In this document: positions 1 through 5,477 of the stretch, piece by piece
Layout: the number at the start of each line of letters is the position of its first letter
Numbering within the stretch: the stretch's first letter is position 1
DNA from: Pedobacter sp.
Lineage (GTDB): Bacteria > Bacteroidota > Bacteroidia > Sphingobacteriales > Sphingobacteriaceae
NCBI GenBank assembly: GCA_030149995.1
Contig: JASLGV010000087.1
Span: forward strand, 1-5,477
Length of the DNA: 5,477 bases
Direction of reading: 5' to 3'
The notes under the pieces: model-generated
What the model saw: only the letters and a program-made list of their open reading frames with translations
Told to the model about the DNA's origin: nothing
Database searches by the model: none
Made by a program: the position numbers and the translations under genes

Positions 1-255
1 CTGAGTTTATTCAAAGCTGAAAGTACCACAGCCTTAGCTACCGGAAAAGCTTATAAAGCATACAGTGGCTTTATAGCCTTAGATGTTGGTTCTTATGCAT
101 TTGATGTAAAAGACGCCGGCGGAGCTATTTTAGCAAGTTTACCGAAAGTTGCTTTTAAAGCTGGTTTCCACTATGATATTATGTTAGGAGGTTTAATCCA
201 TCCGGCTAATGATACTGAACGTGCCATCAACGTACAGCAGGTAATCATTAACTAA
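1..255 (+). CDS. C-terminal part of a DUF4397-like exported protein (5' end outside the window)
   Basis: An open frame runs from the first base to a TAA at 253-255 and encodes the last 84 residues of a larger protein. The visible part alternates short hydrophobic strands and glycine turns: AYSGFIALDVGSYAFDVKDA, then a strand containing ILASLPKVAFKAGFHYDIML, ending in AINVQQVIIN. The order 'Y-S-G-(x)n-V-G-S-Y-x-F-x-V-x-D-(x)n-A-G-x-x-Y-x-I' resembles the beta-sandwich repeat of DUF4397 proteins, which in Bacteroidota are usually exported lipoproteins of unknown function. The signal peptide and N-terminal domain would lie upstream and cannot be checked. The gene converges on the oxidoreductase with 8 bp between stop codons. 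The coding frame is certain in style; the family assignment is by eye and moderate. Another Ig-like or surface beta-sandwich protein is the main alternative. Confidence 0.6.
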   Translation: MSLFKAESTTALATGKAYKAYSGFIALDVGSYAFDVKDAGGAILASLPKVAFKAGFHYDIMLGGLIHPANDTERAINVQQVIIN

Positions 256-263
256 ACTTTAGC

Positions 264-1466
264 TTAACGGCCAAATCTGAAAAAATAGGCCAGTAAATCC
301 GGTTTACCCTCCATCATTCCGGTTATAATATCCATTCCTAAAACGGAAAATGTAATACCATTTCCGCCAAAGCCAAGCACAAAATAACTGTTTGGAAATT
401 TGGGATGCGGACCAATGTAGGGTAAACCATCTTTTGTTTCGCCAAAAGTACCACACCAGCTAAAATCTGGTATGTACTTAATATCCGGCAGGATCTTCTG
501 AATGGTTTTATGCAGTTTTTCTGTTTTCCAGTCTAACATTAAATCGCGTTTTACAGGATTTTTAAAATCCTCATCCGCACCGCCCATCAATAAACGTCCA
601 TCAGTGGTTGTACGAATATAGGCATAAGGCGTATCGGTATTCCAAAACAAGGTATTTGACAAGCCAGCGGAAAGGTTTTCATAACGTTCGCTCACCATCG
701 CATAAGTGCTTTTGAGTTTTACAACCTTTTCGGGCAGAAGATGCTGTGTTTCATATCCGCTGCAATATATAAGGTGTTTGGTTTTAATCTTTGCACCTGT
801 CTGTAAAAATGCATATTCGGCATCGGCCCGGTGCTCTACCTTTATTAATTCTGTTTTATCAAACACTTTTAATCCCCTTGCTGCATTAAAAGCCAGTAAG
901 TCATGTGCCATCCTAAAAGCATCAATACTGGCTCCATCAGCCGAAAGAATGGCCGCCTCTCCCACCAGACCATACTTGGATTTTAAGGTTTCTTTATCAA
1001 GCCATTTTACATCAAATCCATACTTTTTACGGGTTTCAAACTCCTGCAAAAGCCACTTTAGATCTTTTTTAGACGAAGCAAAATAAACAGATTTCTTTCT
1101 TTCAAATCCGGCACCAGAATTAATTTTAAATGTTAGATCTTCCAGCTCGTAAATGGCTTTTCTGCATGCCTTGTAAGCCCCTACGGCACCTGCAGTACCT
1201 ATTTGCTTAATCAGCTGGTATAGCGGTACATCAATTTCATATTGAAGCATGGAGGTTGTAGCCGCCGAACTTCCGTTAGCGACTTCGCGTTTATCAATTA
1301 AGGTTGTCTGATATCCCTTTTCCATGCAGGCATGCGCCATCAGGGCACCTGTAATACCGCTGCCTATAATCAGCACCTCTGTTTCAAGATCTCTTTGTAA
1401 AGAAGGATAAACATGCAGAATTCCATTTTTCACCAGCCAGAACGGCTCATTCGAGCGTATATTCAT
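264..1466 (-). CDS. FAD-dependent oxidoreductase, DAO fold, stand-alone (no Rieske domain)
   Basis: This encodes a 400-residue flavoprotein of the D-amino-acid oxidase/glycine oxidase superfamily, which oxidises amines or amino acids, or acts as a related dehydrogenase; the substrate cannot be named. The Rossmann dinucleotide motif GSGITG is at residues 35-40, and the acidic end of the second strand (LID) is at 56-58. A conserved segment SSAATTSMLQYEID follows at 66-79. A CSGYET stretch (235-240) fits the second FAD-contacting strand. Near the C-terminus are CGTFGETKDGLPYIGPHP (338-355) and FGGNGITFS (366-374), the usual FAD-closing motifs. There is no signal peptide, so it is probably cytoplasmic. 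It ends soon after the FAD domain, without the C-terminal Rieske domain found in some relatives. I chose the ATG at 1466-1464 because AAGGA lies about 8 bases upstream. A TTG two codons earlier (1472-1470) stays in frame but sits almost on that motif. It is divergent from the TonB receptor. Confidence 0.9.
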   Translation of the reverse strand: MNIRSNEPFWLVKNGILHVYPSLQRDLETEVLIIGSGITGALMAHACMEKGYQTTLIDKREVANGSSAATTSMLQYEIDVPLYQLIKQIGTAGAVGAYKACRKAIYELEDLTFKINSGAGFERKKSVYFASSKKDLKWLLQEFETRKKYGFDVKWLDKETLKSKYGLVGEAAILSADGASIDAFRMAHDLLAFNAARGLKVFDKTELIKVEHRADAEYAFLQTGAKIKTKHLIYCSGYETQHLLPEKVVKLKSTYAMVSERYENLSAGLSNTLFWNTDTPYAYIRTTTDGRLLMGGADEDFKNPVKRDLMLDWKTEKLHKTIQKILPDIKYIPDFSWCGTFGETKDGLPYIGPHPKFPNSYFVLGFGGNGITFSVLGMDIITGMMEGKPDLLAYFFRFGR

Positions 1467-1471
1467 CTTCA

Positions 1472-1479
1472 ATTCCTTT
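1472..1479 (-). promoter_or_regulatory. Ribosome binding site that decides the oxidoreductase start
   Basis: On the minus strand the sequence before the gene reads AAAAGGAATTGAAGATG. The AAGGA core is about 8 bases from the ATG at 1466-1464 but only about 1-2 bases from the in-frame TTG at 1472-1470. This favours the ATG. Shine-Dalgarno motifs are weakly used in Bacteroidota, so it is supporting rather than decisive evidence. Confidence 0.4.
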
Positions 1480-1514
1480 TATTAAGAAACAGGTAATCAG
1501 GCGATTTGGTTTTT

Positions 1515-1535
1515 CATGTTAAAAATTAAAACATG
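1515..1535. promoter_or_regulatory. Dyad CATGTT-N9-AACATG in the divergent intergenic region
   Basis: A perfect inverted repeat, CATGTT at 1515-1520 and AACATG at 1530-1535, is separated by nine A/T-only bases. The half-sites are centred 15 bp apart, about one and a half helical turns. It is flanked by a direct repeat TGGTTTTT at 1507-1514 and 1537-1544, exactly 30 bp apart. Its place between two divergent genes suggests a binding site for a dimeric regulator. It could also form a 6-bp stem with a 9-base loop in RNA, but there is no adjacent U-run arrangement that would make a convincing terminator. The regulator is unknown. Confidence 0.35.
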
Positions 1536-1561
1536 CTGGTTTTTAAACACCTGTAATTTAG

Positions 1562-1578
1562 AATTATTCAAAATAATT
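1562..1578. promoter_or_regulatory. Dyad AATTATT-CAA-AATAATT, candidate operator (possibly Fur-like)
   Basis: A perfect 7-3-7 inverted repeat (AATTATTCAAAATAATT) is followed at 1581-1586 by GATAAT, the hexamer typical of Fur boxes. It overlaps the proposed -33 element of the receptor promoter, where a repressor would block transcription. For a siderophore-type receptor, iron control by Fur is the natural expectation. However, the repeat is all A/T except for one base, and such palindromes arise by chance in intergenic DNA of this composition. The match to a Fur box is partial, so the regulator's name is an inference. Confidence 0.3.
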
Positions 1579-1608
1579 TGGATAATAAAATTCTGCACCG
1601 TTATTTTG
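1577..1608 (+). promoter_or_regulatory. Candidate Bacteroidota-type promoter of the receptor operon
   Basis: TTTG at 1577-1580 is followed after 20 bases by TTATTTTG at 1601-1608, which matches the Bacteroidota -7 consensus TAnnTTTG at all fixed positions except the second. The spacing fits the TTTG/TAnnTTTG promoters of the phylum. Transcription would start near 1614-1616, leaving a leader of about 25 bases before the ATG at 1641. That would exclude the upstream TTG at 1578 as the start of translation. No comparably spaced pair was found for the oxidoreductase on the other strand. Confidence 0.35.
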
Positions 1609-1640
1609 CGCTGTTTAGAATTAATCCAAATAAATTCAAC

Positions 1641-4088
1641 ATGTATAAAATAAGACTATTCAGCTTAATATTTATATTAACAGCTGTTCATATTGTTGCC
1701 TTTGCGCAACAGCTTTCTACCATAAAAGGCAAAGTAACAACCATCGATGGTAAGCCCGTTGCTTATGTAAGCGTTGGCTTAAAAGGAAAAGGCCAGGGCA
1801 ATGTAAGCAACGATTCGGGCCTTTTTGAAATCGGAAAGGTTAAACCTGGTTCGTATACGTTAAAAGTATCGGCCGTAGGTATAAAATCTGTCGAAAAAGA
1901 GATAATCGTTACGGCAGGTCAGGACCTCACCATAGATTTCACCGTTGTTCAGAATGCCAGCCAACTGAGCGAAGTAGACATTAACAGCTCGAAAGCAAAT
2001 AAATATGCAACCAAACAAAGTGCCTATGTTTCGAAAATGCCCATAAATAATCTTGAAAACCCACAGGTATATACAACCATAACCAAAGACCTGCTTACAG
2101 ATCAGATGGTATTTTCTGTTGATGATGCCGTAACGCGCAATGCCGCGGGTTTTCAACGGATGTGGGAAAGTACCGGAAGAGCCGGAGATGGTGGCTCTTA
2201 CTTCAGTTCTCGCGGTTTTATTGTACAAAGCAAACTCAGAAATGGTATTGCCGGCAACGTTACTTCCAGAATAGATGGGGTAAACATAGACCATATAGAA
2301 GTTATAAAAGGCCCCTCTGCAACTTTGTTTGGTAGTGCCCTTACTTCTTATGGCGGTTTAATTAACCGCGTAACCAAAAAACCTTACGATACGCTTGGCG
2401 GTGAAGTTTCTTACAGCAAGGGCAGTTATGATTTTGAAAGGGTAACGTTTGATTTTAACACCCCGATTGACAAGAAAAACCAGATTTACATGCGCCTCAA
2501 TGGTGGATATAATTATGAAGGTAGTTTCCAGGATGCCGGATTTGATAAAAACTTTATTTTTGCACCGAGTTTAACGTATAAAGTAAACGATCGTTTAAGA
2601 TTTGACTTTGACGCCGAGCTTTCTTACGGAACCAACATCGGCAAATCGATTATCTTCTTCTATTTCCCGGTTGCTGATTTAGGCTTTTCAAATGCCAAAG
2701 ATGCTGGCTTAGACTATAAACGTTCGTATACTGGCAACGATTTAACACAGCAGTATAAAACCAATAACGTTTTTGCACAAGCCACTTATAAGATAAGCGA
2801 AAAATGGACGTCTCAAACCAATATTACAAATACCTATAGTTTTTCTAATGGCCGTGGTCCCTATTTCTTTTTAGTACCGAATAATTATCCGGCATTGGGC
2901 AATCCAAATGCAGGTCCTGGTGCAGATTTCCTGTCGAGGGGCGATCAATCTACAGATCATGGTGAGGCGTATGCAACAGAAATACAGCAAAATTTTAACG
3001 GCGAGTTTAACATTGGTTCTGTTAAAAACAGGGTTGTTATCGGTTTAGATTACCTGCGTCAGAAATCAAATATAAAATTCTATTCAATTGATTCTTTCGA
3101 TGTGATTCCAAAAAGTGGTAATACACCTGCTTATGGCAATTTCAACGAAACCAACCTGGCCGCTTTTTATGCAAATGCCAGACAAATTCCAGGGCAGGTT
3201 TCGACCTATCCAATCAATACCATCAGCAATACTTACAGTGCTTATATTTCGGATGTGGTTAACATCACCAACAACTTAATCGCGCTGGCAGCCTTACGCA
3301 TCGATCGCTTCGATAACCAGGGTAACTACGATGAGGCTTTACAAGCACGTACGGGAGCCTATAAACAAACAGCTTATTCACCAAAATTCGGTTTGGTTTA
3401 TCAGCCAATTAAAGATCAGATATCCATTTTTGCCAACTACCAGAATGGCTTTAACAATGTAGGTGGCAGAAGTGCTACCGGCGAAACATTTAAACCAGAG
3501 CAAGCCAATCAAATAGAAGGCGGTGTTAAATTAGACGCTTTTAACGGCAAACTGAGCAGTACCATCTCTTATTACCACATCAAAGTTCAGGACATTGTTA
3601 GAACAGACCCTAACAATCAGAATTTCAGCATACAGAATGGTACAAAAATCAGTAAAGGTATAGAAGCCGAAGTATTGGCCAATCCATTTGCCGGCTTAAA
3701 TATTGTTGCAGGTTTCTCTTATAACGATAACAAACTGGTTAATGCCGATGTAAATGTAGAAGGTCGCAGAGATGCCTACTCTATGTCGCCTTATACAGCC
3801 AATCTTTGGATCAGTTACAAACTCCTAAACGGTGGTTTAAGAGGTGCCGGAGTTGGTTTTGGCGGAAACTATGCCAGCGATAACAAGATTGTTAACAGTG
3901 CTTCGATGGGTGTCTTTACCTTACCGGCATTTACCACACTAAACGCTACTTTATTTTACGACAAACCAAAATACCGCATTGGAGCAAAAGTAGATAACTT
4001 AACCAACCAGGAATACTGGATTGGTTACGGTACCATGAACCCTCAAAAGCTCAGAAGCTTTACAGGTAGCATTTCTTATAAGTTTTAA
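1641..4088 (+). CDS. TonB-dependent siderophore-type outer-membrane receptor with CarboxypepD-like N-terminal extension
   Basis: This encodes an 815-residue outer-membrane receptor that imports a metal chelate using TonB/ExbBD energy. Residues 1-22 (MYKIRLFSLIFILTAVHIVA plus FA) are a signal peptide, probably cut before QQ. Residues about 27-110 form the carboxypeptidase-regulatory-like beta-sandwich (IKGKVTTIDGKPVAYVSV, then SGLFEIGKVKPGSYTLKV), an extension common in Bacteroidota. The plug spans about 127-248 and contains SSRGF (189-193), IEVIKGPSATLFGS (219-232) and GGLINRVTKKP (238-248), the siderophore-receptor signature. The rest is the barrel, ending DNLTNQEYW...SFTGSISYKF with a terminal phenylalanine as barrel assembly requires. 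The ATG at 1641 is chosen over the in-frame TTG at 1578 because the extra 21 residues would precede the signal peptide. No SusD partner follows, which argues against glycan uptake. The ligand is not readable; a ferric siderophore is most likely. It is first in a probable three-gene operon. Confidence 0.92.
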   Translation: MYKIRLFSLIFILTAVHIVAFAQQLSTIKGKVTTIDGKPVAYVSVGLKGKGQGNVSNDSGLFEIGKVKPGSYTLKVSAVGIKSVEKEIIVTAGQDLTIDFTVVQNASQLSEVDINSSKANKYATKQSAYVSKMPINNLENPQVYTTITKDLLTDQMVFSVDDAVTRNAAGFQRMWESTGRAGDGGSYFSSRGFIVQSKLRNGIAGNVTSRIDGVNIDHIEVIKGPSATLFGSALTSYGGLINRVTKKPYDTLGGEVSYSKGSYDFERVTFDFNTPIDKKNQIYMRLNGGYNYEGSFQDAGFDKNFIFAPSLTYKVNDRLRFDFDAELSYGTNIGKSIIFFYFPVADLGFSNAKDAGLDYKRSYTGNDLTQQYKTNNVFAQATYKISEKWTSQTNITNTYSFSNGRGPYFFLVPNNYPALGNPNAGPGADFLSRGDQSTDHGEAYATEIQQNFNGEFNIGSVKNRVVIGLDYLRQKSNIKFYSIDSFDVIPKSGNTPAYGNFNETNLAAFYANARQIPGQVSTYPINTISNTYSAYISDVVNITNNLIALAALRIDRFDNQGNYDEALQARTGAYKQTAYSPKFGLVYQPIKDQISIFANYQNGFNNVGGRSATGETFKPEQANQIEGGVKLDAFNGKLSSTISYYHIKVQDIVRTDPNNQNFSIQNGTKISKGIEAEVLANPFAGLNIVAGFSYNDNKLVNADVNVEGRRDAYSMSPYTANLWISYKLLNGGLRGAGVGFGGNYASDNKIVNSASMGVFTLPAFTTLNATLFYDKPKYRIGAKVDNLTNQEYWIGYGTMNPQKLRSFTGSISYKF

Positions 4089-4139
4089 GCAAGCCCGAAA
4101 TTAAAATTTTAACAACTTTTTCAAGAAAAATCCAAGCTT

Positions 4140-4850
4140 ATGAAAAGTAAAATCGCTTTATTATTAATGCTCATTACCTGTAGCGTATCGGGTGTTTTTG
4201 CCCACGCTTTATGGATAGAAACGGCCTCGGCAGGAAAAAAAGGCCAGCCTCAGGAGGTAAGAGTTTTTTTTGGAGAATATGAGTCGAGAGAACCGGATTC
4301 GGCAAAAAAATGGTTCAGCAACTTAAAAGAATTTAAACTCGTTTTAACAGCCCCGAACGGTTCAAGCAAGGTATTAACGGCAACCCCCGATGTGTTGTTC
4401 TTTAAAACCAGCTTTACCCCAGATCAGGATGGAGTTTATCAACTATCCATTGTTCATGAGGTAAAAGATATTTATGAAAAAGCTAAGATTGAATATTATG
4501 CTTTTGCCGATGTAAACGTTGGAAATGCTACAAGTAATAATCGCTTTCCTGAAAATGCGCTGCTAACCATCAGACCTGAAAAACAGGTTTTAAATGTTGG
4601 CGAAACGGCTGTACACCAGGTAATTTATAACAAGACAGCATTTGCGAAACAAAAAATAAGTATTGTTTCTCCGGATTTTAAAAACCAGGAAGTTGAAACC
4701 GATGCTGCAGGCAAATACACCTTCAACCCCAGGCAAAAGGGAAATTATTTCCTCGAAGCTTTTACCGAAGATAAAACACCTGGCACATTAAACAATAAGC
4801 CTTATGAAAAAGTCTGGCATTTAACAACTTACTTTACAGAAATTAAGTAA
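4140..4850 (+). CDS. Periplasmic DUF4198-like protein, candidate metal-binding partner of the receptor
   Basis: This 236-residue exported protein starts 51 bp after the receptor stop. Residues 1-21 form a signal peptide (MKSKIALLLMLITCSVSGVF plus A) with a VFA cleavage site, so the mature chain should begin HALWIET, with histidine first. The opening 'A-H-x-x-W-I-E', the beta-rich middle (FKLVLTAPNGSSKVLTATPD, GVYQLSIVHEV) and the second sandwich-like half (about 140-236) fit DUF4198-type proteins. Some relatives are periplasmic nickel- or cobalt-uptake components. Other histidines are at 106, 159 and 227. FFGEYES (43-49) carries two acidic residues that could join a metal site. There is no lipobox at the cleavage site; the only cysteine (C14) lies inside the signal peptide. 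Its place between a TonB receptor and a PepSY membrane protein suggests a periplasmic step in metal uptake. The function is inferred from family resemblance and position, not demonstrated. Confidence 0.8.
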   Translation: MKSKIALLLMLITCSVSGVFAHALWIETASAGKKGQPQEVRVFFGEYESREPDSAKKWFSNLKEFKLVLTAPNGSSKVLTATPDVLFFKTSFTPDQDGVYQLSIVHEVKDIYEKAKIEYYAFADVNVGNATSNNRFPENALLTIRPEKQVLNVGETAVHQVIYNKTAFAKQKISIVSPDFKNQEVETDAAGKYTFNPRQKGNYFLEAFTEDKTPGTLNNKPYEKVWHLTTYFTEIK

Positions 4851-4889
4851 AAACACAACCTGACGGTATTTTATCAAACAACCTGTTTA

Positions 4890-5477
4890 ATGGCCATTAT
4901 CAAACAAAATTCAAAAATAAAATCCAAGAAATCGAGATTCAGAAGGGTGAGCGATTGGCTGCACTTATGGCTGGGGATCGTATCTGGTACCCTTGTTACC
5001 TTTATTGCCATTACAGGTTGTATTTTCGTTTTTCAGAAAGAAATTACAGAGTTCATTTATCGTAAAGAACTTTTTGTACAAGTACCGGAAAACCATAAAA
5101 AACAACCGCTGAGCCTCTTAATTAAACAGGCTCAAAAAACCCTTGGACACGATAAAAAAATAGGCTTTATTACCACATACCAGGAAGCGTCGAGGGCCTG
5201 GGAATTTACCACCTTTAAAAGCGGAGATCCAAAAGCCTTTTTTTATTTCGATGCAATTGCTTATTACGACGCTGTGTTTGTAAATCCATATACGGGTCAG
5301 GTAACTTTGGTAGCAGACTATAAGCACAATTTCTTTAACGTGGTTAAAATGCTCCACTGGAGCCTGTTAATCAACCATCCCATCGGGCAGCAGATTATTG
5401 GCTGGTCTACCTTTATTTTTGTAATACTGCTCATTACCGGCATGATCTTATGGTGGCCTAAAAACCTTAAAAAATCA
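4890..5477 (+). CDS. PepSY-associated transmembrane protein, N-terminal half (3' end outside the window)
   Basis: The first 196 residues of an inner-membrane protein are visible; the frame is still open at the last base. A basic N-terminus (KSKKSRFRR, 11-19) leads into LHLWLGIVSGTLVTFIAITG (24-43) and FVFQKEI, the first helix of the PepSY_TM family. A soluble PepSY-like segment follows (about 55-150) with VNPYTGQV at 131-138. Then comes the conserved LHWSLL (155-160) and a second helix ending TGMILWWPK (183-191). H25 and H156 lie at helix ends, where related siderophore reductases such as FoxB hold haem-ligating histidines; this is an inference here. Family members usually have about 350-500 residues and four or so helices, so roughly half is missing. 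It begins 39 bp after the preceding stop with no clear Shine-Dalgarno motif, probably in the same operon. The likely role is reduction of an imported metal chelate at the inner membrane. Confidence 0.88.
   Translation, partial: MAIIKQNSKIKSKKSRFRRVSDWLHLWLGIVSGTLVTFIAITGCIFVFQKEITEFIYRKELFVQVPENHKKQPLSLLIKQAQKTLGHDKKIGFITTYQEASRAWEFTTFKSGDPKAFFYFDAIAYYDAVFVNPYTGQVTLVADYKHNFFNVVKMLHWSLLINHPIGQQIIGWSTFIFVILLITGMILWWPKNLKKS

Noticed and set aside
248..267. Near-palindrome TTAACTAAACTTTAGCTTAA across the convergent stop codons, considered as a bidirectional terminator
   Set aside because: The arms meet with essentially no loop, the stem is A/T-only apart from two bases, one arm has an extra base, and no T-run follows. 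Overlapping TAA stops explain much of the symmetry.
706..1086. Plus-strand open frame of 126 codons opposite the oxidoreductase
   Set aside because: It lies wholly antisense inside a gene with clear FAD motifs, has a cysteine- and serine-rich composition typical of a shadow frame, and shows no recognisable domain.
1489..1554. Inverted ACAGGT (1489-1494) and ACCTGT (1549-1554) in the divergent region
   Set aside because: Six-base arms 54 bp apart are expected by chance, and neither arm extends.
1860..2294. Minus-strand open frame of 144 codons inside the receptor gene
   Set aside because: It is antisense to the CarboxypepD and plug coding region; its composition is shadow-like and there is no start context or family signal.
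4117..4130. TTTTTC-AA-GAAAAA inverted repeat between the receptor and the DUF4198-like gene, considered as a terminator or attenuator
   Set aside because: The two-base loop cannot form a stable hairpin, the stem is nearly all A/T, and the spacing supports cotranscription.
4235..4310. Three homopolymer runs (A7 at 4235-4241, T8 at 4264-4271, A7 at 4304-4310) early in the DUF4198-like gene, considered as a phase-variation site
   Set aside because: The frame is intact, the runs fall on Lys and Phe codons, and similar runs occur in the next gene (A7 at 5154-5160, T7 at 5238-5244), so base composition explains them.
5118..5357. Minus-strand open frame of 79 codons inside the PepSY gene
   Set aside because: It is antisense to a well-supported PepSY coding region and has no recognisable features.
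1..5477. Search for tRNA genes, CRISPR arrays, insertion-sequence ends and riboswitch-like leaders
   Set aside because: No repeat-spacer pattern, transposase, cloverleaf-like segment or long structured leader was seen; coding genes fill nearly the whole window and no gene-free stretch exceeds 174 bp.

Overview
The window looks like a chromosomal segment of a Bacteroidota bacterium, most likely Sphingobacteriaceae (Pedobacter or a relative). This rests on the moderate-to-low GC, A/T-rich gene starts with little or no Shine-Dalgarno signal, a TonB-dependent receptor with the carboxypeptidase-regulatory-like N-terminal extension typical of this phylum, and a DUF4397-like protein. The genus is an inference from style, not from a marker gene.

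Layout. (1) Positions 1-255 carry the 3' end of a plus-strand gene, probably a DUF4397-type exported protein. (2) It converges, with only 8 bp between stop codons, on a minus-strand FAD-dependent oxidoreductase of the DAO fold (264-1466). (3) A divergent intergenic region of 174 bp (1467-1640) holds two dyad elements and a Bacteroidota-type promoter candidate. (4) Three plus-strand genes follow with gaps of 51 and 39 bp and form a probable operon: a TonB-dependent siderophore-type receptor (1641-4088), a small exported DUF4198-like protein whose predicted mature N-terminus is histidine (4140-4850), and the first half of a PepSY-associated transmembrane protein (4890 to the window end).

How the genes may work together. 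The three-gene set reads as a metal or metallophore uptake module: the receptor imports a chelate across the outer membrane, the small periplasmic protein may bind or hand over metal, and the PepSY membrane protein may reduce the chelated metal at the inner membrane, as described for siderophore-linked PepSY proteins such as FoxB. The substrate cannot be read from the sequence. Iron is the default, but a DUF4198-like partner leaves copper, nickel or cobalt open. The oxidoreductase is divergently transcribed and shares the intergenic control region, but its link to uptake is unproven.

Both large genes could be extended to upstream TTG codons. In each case an internal ATG is the better start: for the receptor because it puts the signal peptide at the N-terminus, and for the oxidoreductase because it sits at a proper distance from an AAGGA motif. 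Nothing in the window amounts to a clearly new system. The most interesting points are the His-first periplasmic protein in a receptor/PepSY operon and the dyads in the divergent promoter region.
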